The position numbers and the translations under genes were made by a program. A stretch of DNA of 46,565 bases from positions 1 to 46,565 of the forward strand of contig JAFGJB010000170.1 in NCBI GenBank assembly GCA_016929295.1. Reading direction: 5' to 3'. Origin of the DNA: Candidatus Zhuqueibacterota bacterium. GTDB taxonomy: Bacteria; Zhuqueibacterota; Zhuqueibacteria; Residuimicrobiales; Krinioviventaceae. The stretch's first letter is position 1; every line of letters starts with the position of its first letter. Positions 16,338-24,615 of this stretch are shown here, piece by piece. The notes below the pieces were generated by a model. The model searched no databases. It worked only from the letters and a program-made list of their open reading frames with translations, and was not told where the DNA came from.

Positions 16338-16781
16338 TTAATTGATTGAATTAAAATAGACGTAACGAAGACCAACCGGACGGATTTCATCTGCGAGCCA
16401 ACCCAGCCATAACTCGACGCTGTGTTTCAGCTGGATCTGCGGGCAGTAGGTGAGACCGATGCTGCCGCTGGGATAAAGTTTTTGAGTGATTTCGCCGTTT
16501 GTCTTGAAAAACAGCATGTCTCCCCCGATTTCAAAAAATGGCGTCCATTCCTTCGATGGCGTGATGTCTTGCACGGCGCCGAGATGCATGCCGACCGGGA
16601 AGCCCGCCAATCCCACATAAGAGCCAACTCGGATCGCCGTATTCGCGTCAATTTGATGGCGATACGCCAGCCCGAGAAGGATTTTGCCGGAGAGCGTTAA
16701 ACGCAATTCCATGCCGTGGCTGGACGCCGTCTGATTGGCGAGCACTGTGAAAAAAATAGCTATGTAATATATGTATTTCAC
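16338..16781 (-). CDS. Small secreted or outer-membrane beta-strand-rich protein, unknown
   Basis: The 147-residue protein begins with a signal peptide (about residues 1-20, ending near ANQTASS). The mature part alternates hydrophobic and polar residues with many glycines and aromatics ('KILLGLAYRHQI', 'IRVGSYVGLAGFPVGMHLGA', 'GSIGLTYCPQI', 'PVGLRYVYF'), the look of an outer-membrane barrel or conjugate repair-type small barrel, and ends with an aromatic-rich strand. No family recognised. Convergent with the spermidine-synthase-like gene, 8 nt apart. The AT-rich upstream region (16790-16860) probably holds its promoter. Confidence 0.55.
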   Translation of the reverse strand: MKYIYYIAIFFTVLANQTASSHGMELRLTLSGKILLGLAYRHQIDANTAIRVGSYVGLAGFPVGMHLGAVQDITPSKEWTPFFEIGGDMLFFKTNGEITQKLYPSGSIGLTYCPQIQLKHSVELWLGWLADEIRPVGLRYVYFNSIN

Positions 16782-17043
16782 GCCTCAAGATATAGAGTTC
16801 ATATATTTTATGCAAGTTATTATTCGCAAAGCATTTAACATTTTTTAGCATACGAATTAAGTTGAACTTTATAAATTTTCTTTTATATTATTCGAGTCTC
16901 GACTTTTCGTCGATCTCATTTTATTCACCTTGTCGGCGCCTTCGCAACTCCATAATCAATTTTTGCGTGCATGATCGCGAGACGGATCACATCGACGTCA
17001 AAGGCGGCGTTTTTTTACCAAAGTGCAGGAGTCAAAACGTTCT

Positions 17044-17898
17044 GTGGCCGAAATGAAGGAAATTATTTTTGATGAGGCGCCCGTATTCCAAAAGGCTATC
17101 GTAGCAGCTGCCTTTTCTCCTCGCCTAACAGCTGTGCTGAACGAAGCGCATCGAATCCTGCAACTATTGGGCGCCTGGCCGATCATTGTGCACGCGGGAG
17201 ATGAATCTCCTGCCACTCGTACAAGATTGGAAGAGGCAATCGATCGATCCAGTTTTTCAGAACATCCGCCCGTTTGCATCATTCAACATGGCGCGCCCGC
17301 CGATGTGCTCATCCAGGCGGCAAAAGAACACGCGGCTGACCTGCTCGTTGCGGGTGCACTTGCCAAAGAAGGGGTTTTCAAATATTATCTTGGCTCTGTA
17401 GCCCGCACGATCGCGCGACATGCACCCTGTTCCGTGCTGTTATTCACTGAACCGCAGGTGAATCCGAGCTCTATTCAAAAAATTCATTGTGCGGTAGAAT
17501 ATCGTCAAGGCTCGGAAAAGGCTGTCTACGTCGCCGCGTGTCTAGCATCTTATTTGGGGACCGGAGATCTTTATTACACCCATTCTTTCACCAGCGAAGA
17601 ACTCGAAAAGAAAGATGTGGAGAATCGCAGCGAGTTCATTCGTCAATTTTATCAAAATGAGGATAAAAAGCTGGCAGAATTCATCAAAAGCGCCGGCGTC
17701 AAGAATGTCCCGTACAGCGCGCGCTGCCTGTATGATCAGGTTCGTACGACCACCCTCAACTTTACGCGCGAGTTGCAGGCGGACCTTTTTATCATTCACG
17801 GACCGACTGACCGCTTCAGCTTGTGGAACAGGATGTTCGGCCATGATCTCGAGATCACCCTGCAGCATCTGCCATGCAGTTTGTTGTTGACAAGATAA
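17044..17898 (+). CDS. Universal stress protein family, probably tandem UspA domains
   Basis: About 284 residues. The first half is a clear UspA domain: an N-terminal strand 'KAIVAAAFSPRLTAVLNEA', then 'LIQAAKEHAADLLVAGA' and the ATP-site-like end 'YYLGSVARTIARHAPCSVLLF'. The second half has the same order of elements ('VYVAACLASYL', 'TRELQADLFIIHGP', 'LEITLQHLPCSLLLTR') with weaker motifs and no GxxGS loop. Usp proteins bind nucleotides and respond to stress, but specific roles vary. Start is uncertain: GTG 17023, GTG 17044 (AGGAG at 17027-17031, slightly far) or ATG 17053. Convergent with rocA. Confidence 0.85.
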   Translation: MAEMKEIIFDEAPVFQKAIVAAAFSPRLTAVLNEAHRILQLLGAWPIIVHAGDESPATRTRLEEAIDRSSFSEHPPVCIIQHGAPADVLIQAAKEHAADLLVAGALAKEGVFKYYLGSVARTIARHAPCSVLLFTEPQVNPSSIQKIHCAVEYRQGSEKAVYVAACLASYLGTGDLYYTHSFTSEELEKKDVENRSEFIRQFYQNEDKKLAEFIKSAGVKNVPYSARCLYDQVRTTTLNFTRELQADLFIIHGPTDRFSLWNRMFGHDLEITLQHLPCSLLLTR

Positions 17899-17926
17899 TG
17901 GCGATCTCCTCGAAAAGCCGGCCTCT

Positions 17927-19477
17927 CTATATTAATTTTTCGCTGATCGATTTTGCCTGCATGAATAGACCCAGATAATCCTGGCCGCCGGCTTTAGAGT
18001 CGGTGCCGCTCATATTGAAGCCACCGAAAGGATGCGCGCCGACCATGGCGCCGGTGCATTTTCGATTGATATATAAATTCCCGACAAAAAAGTCGCGTTT
18101 CGCTTTCTCTATTTTGAAACGATCTCGAGTATAGACCGCACCTGTGAGACCATACTCTGTGCTGTTGGCAATATTGAGCGCGTTGTCAAACGAAGAGGTT
18201 TTCAGCACTGCCAGCACCGGGCCAAAAATCTCCTCCTGATCCAGACGGGCGCCGGGTTGAATGTTTTTAAAAATTGTCGGCTTGATGAAATAACCATCGC
18301 CGGGCGCTTTGCCGCCGCCGGTCAGCAGATCGCCTTCGGCTTTGCCGAGTTCAATATAACGTAAAATTTTCTCTTCCGATGCCTGATTGATGACCGGTCC
18401 CATGACGTTTTTCGCATCGCGCGGATCACCAATGGTTATTTTTTCCGCGAGATCAACCAACATTTGGGTGAACTTTTTGTGAATTTTATCCAGGACAATG
18501 ACGCGAGAACAGGCTGAACATTTCTGCCCCTGATAGCCAAATGCGGATGCGATGACATTGGCAGCAGCGTCGTTCAGGTCCGCGTCTGTATCCACGATGA
18601 TCGTGTCCTTGCCGCCCATTTCGGCAATCACTCGTTTGATCCAGAGCTGTCCGGCACTGTGTTTGCCGGCCAGCTCGATGATTCGCAATCCGACTTCTTT
18701 GGAGCCCGTGAAGGAGATGAAACGGATTTTCGGATGTTGCACGATGTAATCGCCGATTTCGCTGCCGCTGCCAGGGATAAAATTCAATACGCCGGCCGGC
18801 AAGCCGGCTTGCTGCATAATTTCAACGAGCAAATGGCCGACGGCTGGAGCATCGCTGGCAGGTTTGAGCAGAACGCAGTTGCCGGTCACAATAGCTGCAA
18901 CCGTCATCCCCGTTAGAATTGCCATGGGAAAGTTCCACGGCGGAATGATCGCCCCCACACCCAATGGCACATATCGCAGTTCCGGCAGCTCATTGGCAAA
19001 GGCCGTCACCCCTTTGATCTCACTCCAGCGAATCATTTCGCGGGCGTAAAAGTCGCAAAAGTCGATGGCCTCCGAGGTGTCGGCTTCGGCTTCAATCCAG
19101 CTCTTGCCGGTTTCAACAATCATCCAGGCGTTGATCTCAAACTTGCGGCGACGCATGATTTGCGCTGCTTTCAGCAGCACGATGGCACGTTCTTGCGCTG
19201 GAACCTGACGCCAGGTCTCCCACGCGAGCATGGCCGCGTCTATTGCCATGTCCACTTCATGTTTGCTCGCTTTGTAAAATGCGCCGATGATCGCTTCCTT
19301 GTCTGATGGGTTGTAGCTCTTGAAAAGACGGTCACTTTTGATCTTTTTGCCGTCGATAAACAATTCATATTTGCGGCCAAACTGATTCTCAACAAACCTG
19401 ATCGCTTCTTCCTGAGCGGCTTTATTTTCCGGATGACTAAAATCGGCATAGGGTTCATTACGAAATTCGGCTAGCAT
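17927..19477 (-). CDS. rocA: L-glutamate gamma-semialdehyde (1-pyrroline-5-carboxylate) dehydrogenase RocA
   Basis: An aldehyde dehydrogenase of 516 residues from ATG 19477, which has a near-ideal AGGAGGT ribosome site; the frame is open further upstream to 19513 but that start is inferior. The catalytic pair is seen as Glu286 (RVIAEMGGKD) and Cys320 (GYQGQKCSACSRV), the positions of Bacillus-type RocA. Other landmarks: 'VPLGVGAIIPPWNFPMAI', 'FISFTGSKEVGLRI' and the C-terminal 'MVGAHPFGGFNMSGTDSKAGG'. It oxidises P5C/glutamate semialdehyde to glutamate with NAD, the last step of proline and arginine breakdown. The SelW-like gene lies 81 nt upstream on the same strand. No proline dehydrogenase domain is fused or adjacent. 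Confidence 0.95.
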   Translation of the reverse strand: MLAEFRNEPYADFSHPENKAAQEEAIRFVENQFGRKYELFIDGKKIKSDRLFKSYNPSDKEAIIGAFYKASKHEVDMAIDAAMLAWETWRQVPAQERAIVLLKAAQIMRRRKFEINAWMIVETGKSWIEAEADTSEAIDFCDFYAREMIRWSEIKGVTAFANELPELRYVPLGVGAIIPPWNFPMAILTGMTVAAIVTGNCVLLKPASDAPAVGHLLVEIMQQAGLPAGVLNFIPGSGSEIGDYIVQHPKIRFISFTGSKEVGLRIIELAGKHSAGQLWIKRVIAEMGGKDTIIVDTDADLNDAAANVIASAFGYQGQKCSACSRVIVLDKIHKKFTQMLVDLAEKITIGDPRDAKNVMGPVINQASEEKILRYIELGKAEGDLLTGGGKAPGDGYFIKPTIFKNIQPGARLDQEEIFGPVLAVLKTSSFDNALNIANSTEYGLTGAVYTRDRFKIEKAKRDFFVGNLYINRKCTGAMVGAHPFGGFNMSGTDSKAGGQDYLGLFMQAKSISEKLI

Positions 19478-19558
19478 GGTGACCTCCTGTTGAAGCTTTT
19501 CTATCGTATTCATGTGATTTCATCTGTCTTGTGCCGCTTGCTGACAACTGTCACATCA

Positions 19559-19774
19559 TCACTGCAATTTCTTTACAATCTCTTCGGTTGTCGGAAAGCG
19601 TCCCAGAGCCTTTTTTGAAAAAATGAGAACATTATCTCTTTTCACCTCAAAAACACCGCCGCCGGAACGTATGAGCTCGATATCGATGCCGAGAGCATTT
19701 TTAATATCAGCTGCCAAACTGACAGCCTTTGGGTAATAATTTCACATGCCGCAATATTCAATTGAAACGTGCAC
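19559..19774 (-). CDS. Selenoprotein W-like (Rdx family) thioredoxin-fold protein with in-frame UGA (predicted selenocysteine)
   Basis: Read from GTG 19774 on the minus strand, 71 codons run to TGA 19559-19561 (followed by a second TGA), with a single internal TGA at 19744-19742. Reading it as Sec gives MHVSIEYCGMU at the N-terminus: Cys8-Gly-Met-Sec11, the CxxU redox motif of SelW/Rdx. The remainder fits that family throughout: 'NYYPKAVSLAADIKNALG', 'IDIELIRSGGGVFEVKRD', 'NVLIFSKKALGRFPTTEEI', ending VKKLQ. Length (about 70-90 in the family) is normal and no frameshift is needed. An AAAAGGA site lies 7 nt before the GTG. A sigma-70 promoter lies about 90 nt upstream and a SECIS-like hairpin directly after the UGA. 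rocA follows 81 nt downstream. The alternative is a pseudogene or base error of a Cys form, but the intact remainder and hairpin argue against this. SelW-like proteins are thiol-redox proteins of unclear substrate. Confidence 0.85.
19709..19727 (-). promoter_or_regulatory. Candidate bacterial SECIS hairpin inside the SelW-like gene
   Basis: Starting 14 nt after the internal UGA, GGCUGUC (19727-19721) pairs with GGCAGCU (19715-19709) to give a 7-bp stem including two G-U pairs, around the 5-nt loop AGUUU. A short stem with a G among the first two loop bases, about 16-37 nt after the UGA, is the usual description of bacterial SECIS elements read by SelB; here the loop begins 21 nt after the UGA. 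Confidence 0.7.
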
Positions 19775-19864
19775 GGCCAATCCTTTTTTGTGAGGTTCTG
19801 TGGCTTTTATGGCTATTCATCGTCGGTCATAAGCAAACCATCTTGGTGATTTTGCTTTTCGGCC

Positions 19865-19893
19865 AATATAAGAAAATGATATAGCATTGTCAA
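19865..19893 (-). promoter_or_regulatory. Sigma-70 promoter for the SelW-like gene (and probably rocA)
   Basis: On the minus strand, TTGACA (19893-19888), a 17-nt spacer and TATATT (19870-19865). The predicted transcript starts near 19858 and has an 84-nt leader before GTG 19774. Confidence 0.75.
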
Positions 19894-19920
19894 TAAAAGG
19901 TCTGTGTTGAATATTTTTGC

Positions 19921-19949
19921 TTGTGATTCGCTGTCATTTTCTATATAAT
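19921..19949 (+). promoter_or_regulatory. Sigma-70 promoter for the adenosine-specific kinase gene
   Basis: TTGTGA (19921-19926), 17-nt spacer, TATAAT (19944-19949). The start would be near 19956, about 50 nt before the gene. It is divergent from, and 28 nt away from, the minus-strand promoter at 19865-19893. Confidence 0.75.
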
Positions 19950-20005
19950 AGCCTCTGATACTGCTTTTTCCTGTAACTGTTGACATCGATTAAGGAGCAA
20001 CGGGC

Positions 20006-20488
20006 ATGGAATTGATAACTGTGCAAATTGAAAACAAGACCAACTTGAATTTTGTCCTCGGCCAGGCTCATTTTATCAAAACATGCGAAGATGTCCACGA
20101 AGTTTTAGTGGGCGCAATTCCGGGCATCAAATTTGGATTTGCTTTTTGTGAATCATCAGGTCCGCGCCTCATACGCTACACCGGCACTGATGACGAACTC
20201 GTCAAGCTTGCCATTCATAATATGGAACAAATTTCAGCCGGTCATGTTTTCATTCTGTTTTTGCGAAATGCATTCCCCATCAACATCCTGAAAACGCTGT
20301 GGAATGTCCCTGAAATTGTCCATTTTTTTTGCGCCACGGCGAATCCGGTGCAGGTTATTCTGATCGAATCCGAGCAAGGCAGAGGTATTCTTGGCGTCAT
20401 TGACGGTCAGAGCACCCTGGGGGTTGAGACGGAAGCGGATATTGAGGAACGCAAAAAGTTCTTGCGCGATATCGGCTACAAGCTGTGA
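20006..20488 (+). CDS. Adenosine-specific kinase family protein (DUF355)
   Basis: The 160-residue protein matches the DUF355 / adenosine-specific kinase family over its full length: 'LGQAHFIKTCEDVHEVLVGA' near the start, 'GIKFGFAFCESSGPRLIRYT', 'AGHVFILFLRNAFPINIL', 'FFCATANPVQVILIE' and 'GRGILGVIDGQSTLG'. The archaeal founding member phosphorylates adenosine; the biological role in bacteria is uncertain. ATG 20006 has AAGGAGC upstream, and a good sigma-70 promoter precedes it. Single gene; a CCCTGCT/AGCAGGG hairpin lies just after the stop (about 20495-20525) and may terminate it. Confidence 0.92.
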   Translation: MELITVQIENKTNLNFVLGQAHFIKTCEDVHEVLVGAIPGIKFGFAFCESSGPRLIRYTGTDDELVKLAIHNMEQISAGHVFILFLRNAFPINILKTLWNVPEIVHFFCATANPVQVILIESEQGRGILGVIDGQSTLGVETEADIEERKKFLRDIGYKL

Positions 20489-20569
20489 GAATCTGCCCTG
20501 CTGACGGCCAGGGCGAGAGCAGGGTGGTGAGTGGTGCCGGCGACGGATTTTTCAGACGCCCATGACTGC

Positions 20570-21445
20570 TTATCTCAATAACACCAGTCGTTTCATTTCG
20601 GTGAATTCATCCGTCAAAAGTCGATAGGTGTAAATCCCGCTTTGCAGCAGCTTGCTGTCATTGTCCGCACCATCCCACCTGACAATGTACTCTCCGGGCG
20701 CTTGCCGTCCCGAGACGAGCGTGCGGACTTTGGTGCCGTGAATGTTATAAATATCGAGCGTCACCGAGGTTTCAGTCGGGAGAGCGAATTTGATAAAAGT
20801 TGTCGCATTAAACGGATTGGGATAATTTTGATACAATGCATGCCCTGCCACCGGATTCGCGGTCGTCGCTTTCACACGCGTCACGGTTTTGCGCTCCAAT
20901 TGAGCGGAGACTAACAGCATTCTCACCCAGGCGAACTGCTTTTTGACAATTCCGATGTTCGGCGCAAAGCCATACCACTGTTCATCCGCAAAGACAGCGG
21001 GATCGTCAAAAAAGAACTCGATGCAATTGTCGAATTGTCCGGCGTAGGTCATCAGCGAGCGATTTTTCCGTACAGTGACGTTCATCTGCCCGTCTTTTCC
21101 ATCCGGGGAATAGGTGTATTGTTCACCATCGTCTATGGTGAAATCGAACCACAAGAGATCCTGGTTGCCCAGACGTCGGTAAATTCGGCCTTGTTCATCC
21201 TGATGAATATAGATGGGATATTCTCTCTTGTCACCCCACGCATAGTAGAGCTTGCCGTGATATTTCACCATGTCAAAGATGCTGTCGGGAAGCGCATAAA
21301 TCGACTCTGTTGTTTCGTAACGATACTGCCAGTTGTTTTGTAGCTGAAGCGGAAAATAGTGTTTATAGTCATCCGCTATCAGCGACTGCGGTGATAAAAG
21401 CATCATCATCATCATGAGTGTGATTCCGGCGCATGCATTTTTCAT
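20570..21445 (-). CDS. Secreted protein with C-terminal YPNPFN sorting / FlgD-like domain, unknown N-terminal domain
   Basis: The 291-residue protein has a signal peptide (about residues 1-24, MMMMLLSPQSLIA region). The N-terminal part (about 28-190) is beta-rich with 'YFPLQLQNNWQYRYETTESI', a start common in secreted FCB lipoprotein-like families, but I cannot name it. The C-terminus, from 'ALYQNYPNPFNATTFIKFAL' to 'RLVLLR', is a FlgD-like Ig domain of the type that directs secretion or surface attachment in FCB bacteria. It lies 24 nt after the DUF3160 gene, which ends in the same kind of domain, so the two are probably one transcript. Confidence 0.8.
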   Translation of the reverse strand: MKNACAGITLMMMMMLLSPQSLIADDYKHYFPLQLQNNWQYRYETTESIYALPDSIFDMVKYHGKLYYAWGDKREYPIYIHQDEQGRIYRRLGNQDLLWFDFTIDDGEQYTYSPDGKDGQMNVTVRKNRSLMTYAGQFDNCIEFFFDDPAVFADEQWYGFAPNIGIVKKQFAWVRMLLVSAQLERKTVTRVKATTANPVAGHALYQNYPNPFNATTFIKFALPTETSVTLDIYNIHGTKVRTLVSGRQAPGEYIVRWDGADNDSKLLQSGIYTYRLLTDEFTEMKRLVLLR

Positions 21446-21469
21446 CTGTCTCTCCAGTTGGATGACTCT

Positions 21470-24217
21470 CTATCGCAACAGGATCAACCGCTTTACATCG
21501 GAAAATTCTGCCGTCACCATTCGATAATAATAGATGCCACTGCTGAGTGGCTGACCCTTGTCGTTGGTCCCGTCCCATGGAACCACGTATAGACCAGCAG
21601 GCTGTGTCGATGAGACCAGCGTTTTAACCTTGCAGCCGCGAATATCAAACAGCTCCAGCGACACGGTTGATTTCTTTGGCATCTCTATCTTGATAAAAGT
21701 TCGAGAGTTGAAGGGATTCGGGTAGTTTTGATAGAGTCCATAGAATGCCGGTTTGGCTGACGTAGCGATCTCTGTCGCACTCTCAAGGGTGAAATGGGTT
21801 CGATAATCGAGCGCGCCTTCAGCGGTGCGTTTGCTGATGCTGATGATGGTTGTGCCGAGCGGCCAGCTCGCTGTTTCGGCACTCACCTTCCAGCCATCCC
21901 CTTGCGCGTCGCGTTCGACGGGAGGCGCTATTTCGCATCCATCCGCAAGCTTTATTTTAAGATCCGGACTGTCCGATGCCGCGATATTGTTTATGGAAAA
22001 GCGGAACGTCAACGGCTCACCTTTGCGCCATTTTTGAATCTGATCGTGTCTTACGCCAAGGGTGGCGGGTTTGCTCCATTCATAAAACGTTGCGGACAGC
22101 ATCGGTGTCGCCGGATTCAGACAAAATGAAGCTGTCCATGCTGGCGGCGGGGGATTGATGGCTTTTTTTAGCATGGTGCGCCATTGATCGTCGGTCAAAC
22201 GATCTGTCGCCGGCTGGATGAACTCGTAATATGAAAATCCGGCGCCTTTTGCGATCGTCGGCTGACCTTCAATGTCGCATATGACATAAATGGCGAATGG
22301 GTGGCCGACAGCCTCCTCAAGCACGGTGCCGCTGTTCGAATCGTAATGCACATCGGCGATGACGGGCATCGGCGCAATGTCGTCCATGAGGCCGGGTTGC
22401 GGGCCTTCACTTGGCATCGTTTCTTGAAATGTGACAATATCGTACAACGTTTTACCGAACTCAAATATGACGAGATAGTCATCGCACGACAAAGGAGTGT
22501 TGGTCAATTCTTTTACGGCTATGATTTGCAGTTGTGCGGCAAGTTTGGCATATGACTTTATATGTGCTTCGAAATTGTTCAAGAGCAAATCCCGGCTCGC
22601 CAGGCCGGCGCACAGAAAATCAGCGAGAGAGGCAATCCGGGCATAAAAGTGCGGATTGGGCTCAACATAACCCTGGCTTTCGATAGATGATGGGGGCAGC
22701 CCGCGCTCGGTGCCGCTCTGTTTGACGTACAGGATGGTGTCATGGCGCAATTCCGCCCACGACGCCAGGGCTGCGTACAACTCTTTATCCCGCCAGGCGT
22801 CGCTTTGCATGAAGAAGGGATAGCCGTCACCTTTGCTCATGAAGAGGGGCATGAAACAGTAGAGCCAGTTCCAGTAGGCGTTTTGCGCCCATACGTCGGC
22901 CGGATAATTTCGAAAAATGAATTTCAAGGAATCGAGTTTCGCGACATAGGACTGATCATTCACATCGCGATCAGAAAGATATTGGAAAGCTCGTTCATCA
23001 CTTGCCCGCTCTTGTGGCCCGAGAACGATCATCACATCAAGACCGGTCGGCATCAATCGGTGTGGAATCTTGTCATAAACAAGTTCATCGAGAATCCACG
23101 AGTCGGGCACGAATCTCTGTCCCATGAAACGAAATCCCTTGCGCGGTTGGCCCGGATAACCGATGGATGCTGCCGGAAATTGCTCTGTTGATTTGAGAAA
23201 ATGAGTCAGTTTGTCTCTGTCGGCCAACATGTCCGGCTGATGAACGGCAAAGCTTTTTCCGTATATCTCATAACAGAGTGATAGATATTGTGAGAAATGA
23301 ATGTCATCACTCTTGCCGACAAAAAAAACAGTAGGCTGATAGATATTGTCCCATATATCAAGCCCGGTGACGTCACGAATGCGAACGTGGATCGCTTGCG
23401 TGAGAAGTATGGCGCTCAGGGTCATATCAAGGGCGTACTCGGAATCATCCTCGCACGAAAACGTCATGCGACCGAGCCACATCATGGCGCGAAAATAGCG
23501 CTCCAGGGCTTCGCTTTTGGTGTAATGGCCGCGTGGCTTGTATTGGGTGTAATCTTCGGGGTAATCGAAGATGGGAGAGTGAACGAGTTGTGCGTTGGCG
23601 TCATGAATCAATACCAGCTCTTGATGATATTTGCCGCCGGGCAACGGATCGACGAAAAACATTTTCGGCGACAGCAGCTGTGACGCGACGAGCAAATAAT
23701 CTCTGTTGCGAAAAATAGCCTTGCGCACCCGTTCGTCCGTCGCGCGCTGATACTGGTCGGCCGAGACACGTTGCAGCTCTTCCAGGAGCTCGTCCAGTTG
23801 GGTGATGAATCGTTCCTCTTCGCAGGTGCGCAAAATGTAATCGAACATCAAATGAAAACCGTGCAGCATAGCATCCGTGGAGATGAACTGCGGGATGCCG
23901 TTCTCGCGGCATTCGTTGTAAATATCAAACATTTCGTTGTAACCGGTTTGATCTTGCCGAATGGCAGGAGTGACAAAAAAATGATTGTCTTTCAGCAAGC
24001 CTGTTTCTGACGATGAGAAACGAAATTGATCAACGTTGATGACGTATTCAAGATTTTCTCCGGGATCACAGACTGGCGCGCGCGGAATGACATCAACAGG
24101 ACGGGGATGATAAACGCCAAACGGTGTTTCCACCGGCGCTGTGATATCGGCCAGCATATCCTTGCCGTTCGTGCTGCAACACAAAACAAGTATGAGCGCA
24201 CTTGTCAACAGTTTCAT
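21470..24217 (-). CDS. Secreted DUF3160-domain protein with C-terminal sorting domain
   Basis: The 915-residue protein has a short signal peptide (about residues 1-18, with CCS near its end; a lipoprotein form is possible). Residues about 80-640 are a DUF3160 domain, recognised from 'PQFISTDAMLHGFHLMFDYIL' (the family's VTTDALLHAFH-type motif), 'RYFRAMMWLGRMTF' and 'VADVHYDSNSGTVLEEAVG'. A short beta domain follows (about 690-810), then the sorting domain 'GLYQNYPNPFNSRTFIKIEM' to the end. DUF3160 proteins are secreted and of unknown function. First gene of a two-gene unit; 'TTCATCTATTGCC' marks the start region. Confidence 0.88.
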   Translation of the reverse strand: MKLLTSALILVLCCSTNGKDMLADITAPVETPFGVYHPRPVDVIPRAPVCDPGENLEYVINVDQFRFSSSETGLLKDNHFFVTPAIRQDQTGYNEMFDIYNECRENGIPQFISTDAMLHGFHLMFDYILRTCEEERFITQLDELLEELQRVSADQYQRATDERVRKAIFRNRDYLLVASQLLSPKMFFVDPLPGGKYHQELVLIHDANAQLVHSPIFDYPEDYTQYKPRGHYTKSEALERYFRAMMWLGRMTFSCEDDSEYALDMTLSAILLTQAIHVRIRDVTGLDIWDNIYQPTVFFVGKSDDIHFSQYLSLCYEIYGKSFAVHQPDMLADRDKLTHFLKSTEQFPAASIGYPGQPRKGFRFMGQRFVPDSWILDELVYDKIPHRLMPTGLDVMIVLGPQERASDERAFQYLSDRDVNDQSYVAKLDSLKFIFRNYPADVWAQNAYWNWLYCFMPLFMSKGDGYPFFMQSDAWRDKELYAALASWAELRHDTILYVKQSGTERGLPPSSIESQGYVEPNPHFYARIASLADFLCAGLASRDLLLNNFEAHIKSYAKLAAQLQIIAVKELTNTPLSCDDYLVIFEFGKTLYDIVTFQETMPSEGPQPGLMDDIAPMPVIADVHYDSNSGTVLEEAVGHPFAIYVICDIEGQPTIAKGAGFSYYEFIQPATDRLTDDQWRTMLKKAINPPPPAWTASFCLNPATPMLSATFYEWSKPATLGVRHDQIQKWRKGEPLTFRFSINNIAASDSPDLKIKLADGCEIAPPVERDAQGDGWKVSAETASWPLGTTIISISKRTAEGALDYRTHFTLESATEIATSAKPAFYGLYQNYPNPFNSRTFIKIEMPKKSTVSLELFDIRGCKVKTLVSSTQPAGLYVVPWDGTNDKGQPLSSGIYYYRMVTAEFSDVKRLILLR

Positions 24218-24615
24218 CTATTGCCTCGATCTTTGTCAATTAGACGCTAAAGAGTGAGATTTCTTTACTTCGATTTGTGCTGTTTCTGATTTCAAATATG
24301 GCTTTTGCAAGCAGTTCAAAATTTATGCCGAAAAGGGCCAGGCGGATCACTATTCTGCTGCTTCACGGTGCTGTTTTACAATAGAATACGACTGCTGCTT
24401 CGGAAAATGTCGCTCTCCGGCACTGCCGGCATGCATAATTTTCGCGATGAGCGAAAATCCCGGCACTTTTTTCCCAGCTTGACTGTGGTATTAATTTTGC
24501 TTAAAATAAGGGCGTGGCTATTTTGTCTTCATGGAGGTGATAGAGTCATCTGAAATCTCATCTTTATGTTATGTGCGTCAGGATCGTCGAAATTATGGCA
24601 AATACGTGAGGGAAA
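24218..24615. other. Divergent intergenic region
   Basis: The 398-nt gap between the DUF3160 gene (minus) and the barrel gene (plus) holds a perfect 8-bp inverted repeat ATTTTCGC/GCGAAAAT (24438-24445 and 24451-24458, 5-nt spacer) flanked by TGCCGG/CCGGCA. This could be an operator or a hairpin. A plus-strand frame at 24305-24553 has no recognisable content and is not called. Confidence 0.5.

Noticed and set aside
19813-19830. Tiny minus-strand frame ATG ACC GAC GAT GAA TAG in the SelW-like leader as a leader peptide
   Set aside because: Five codons with no ribosome site; likely chance.
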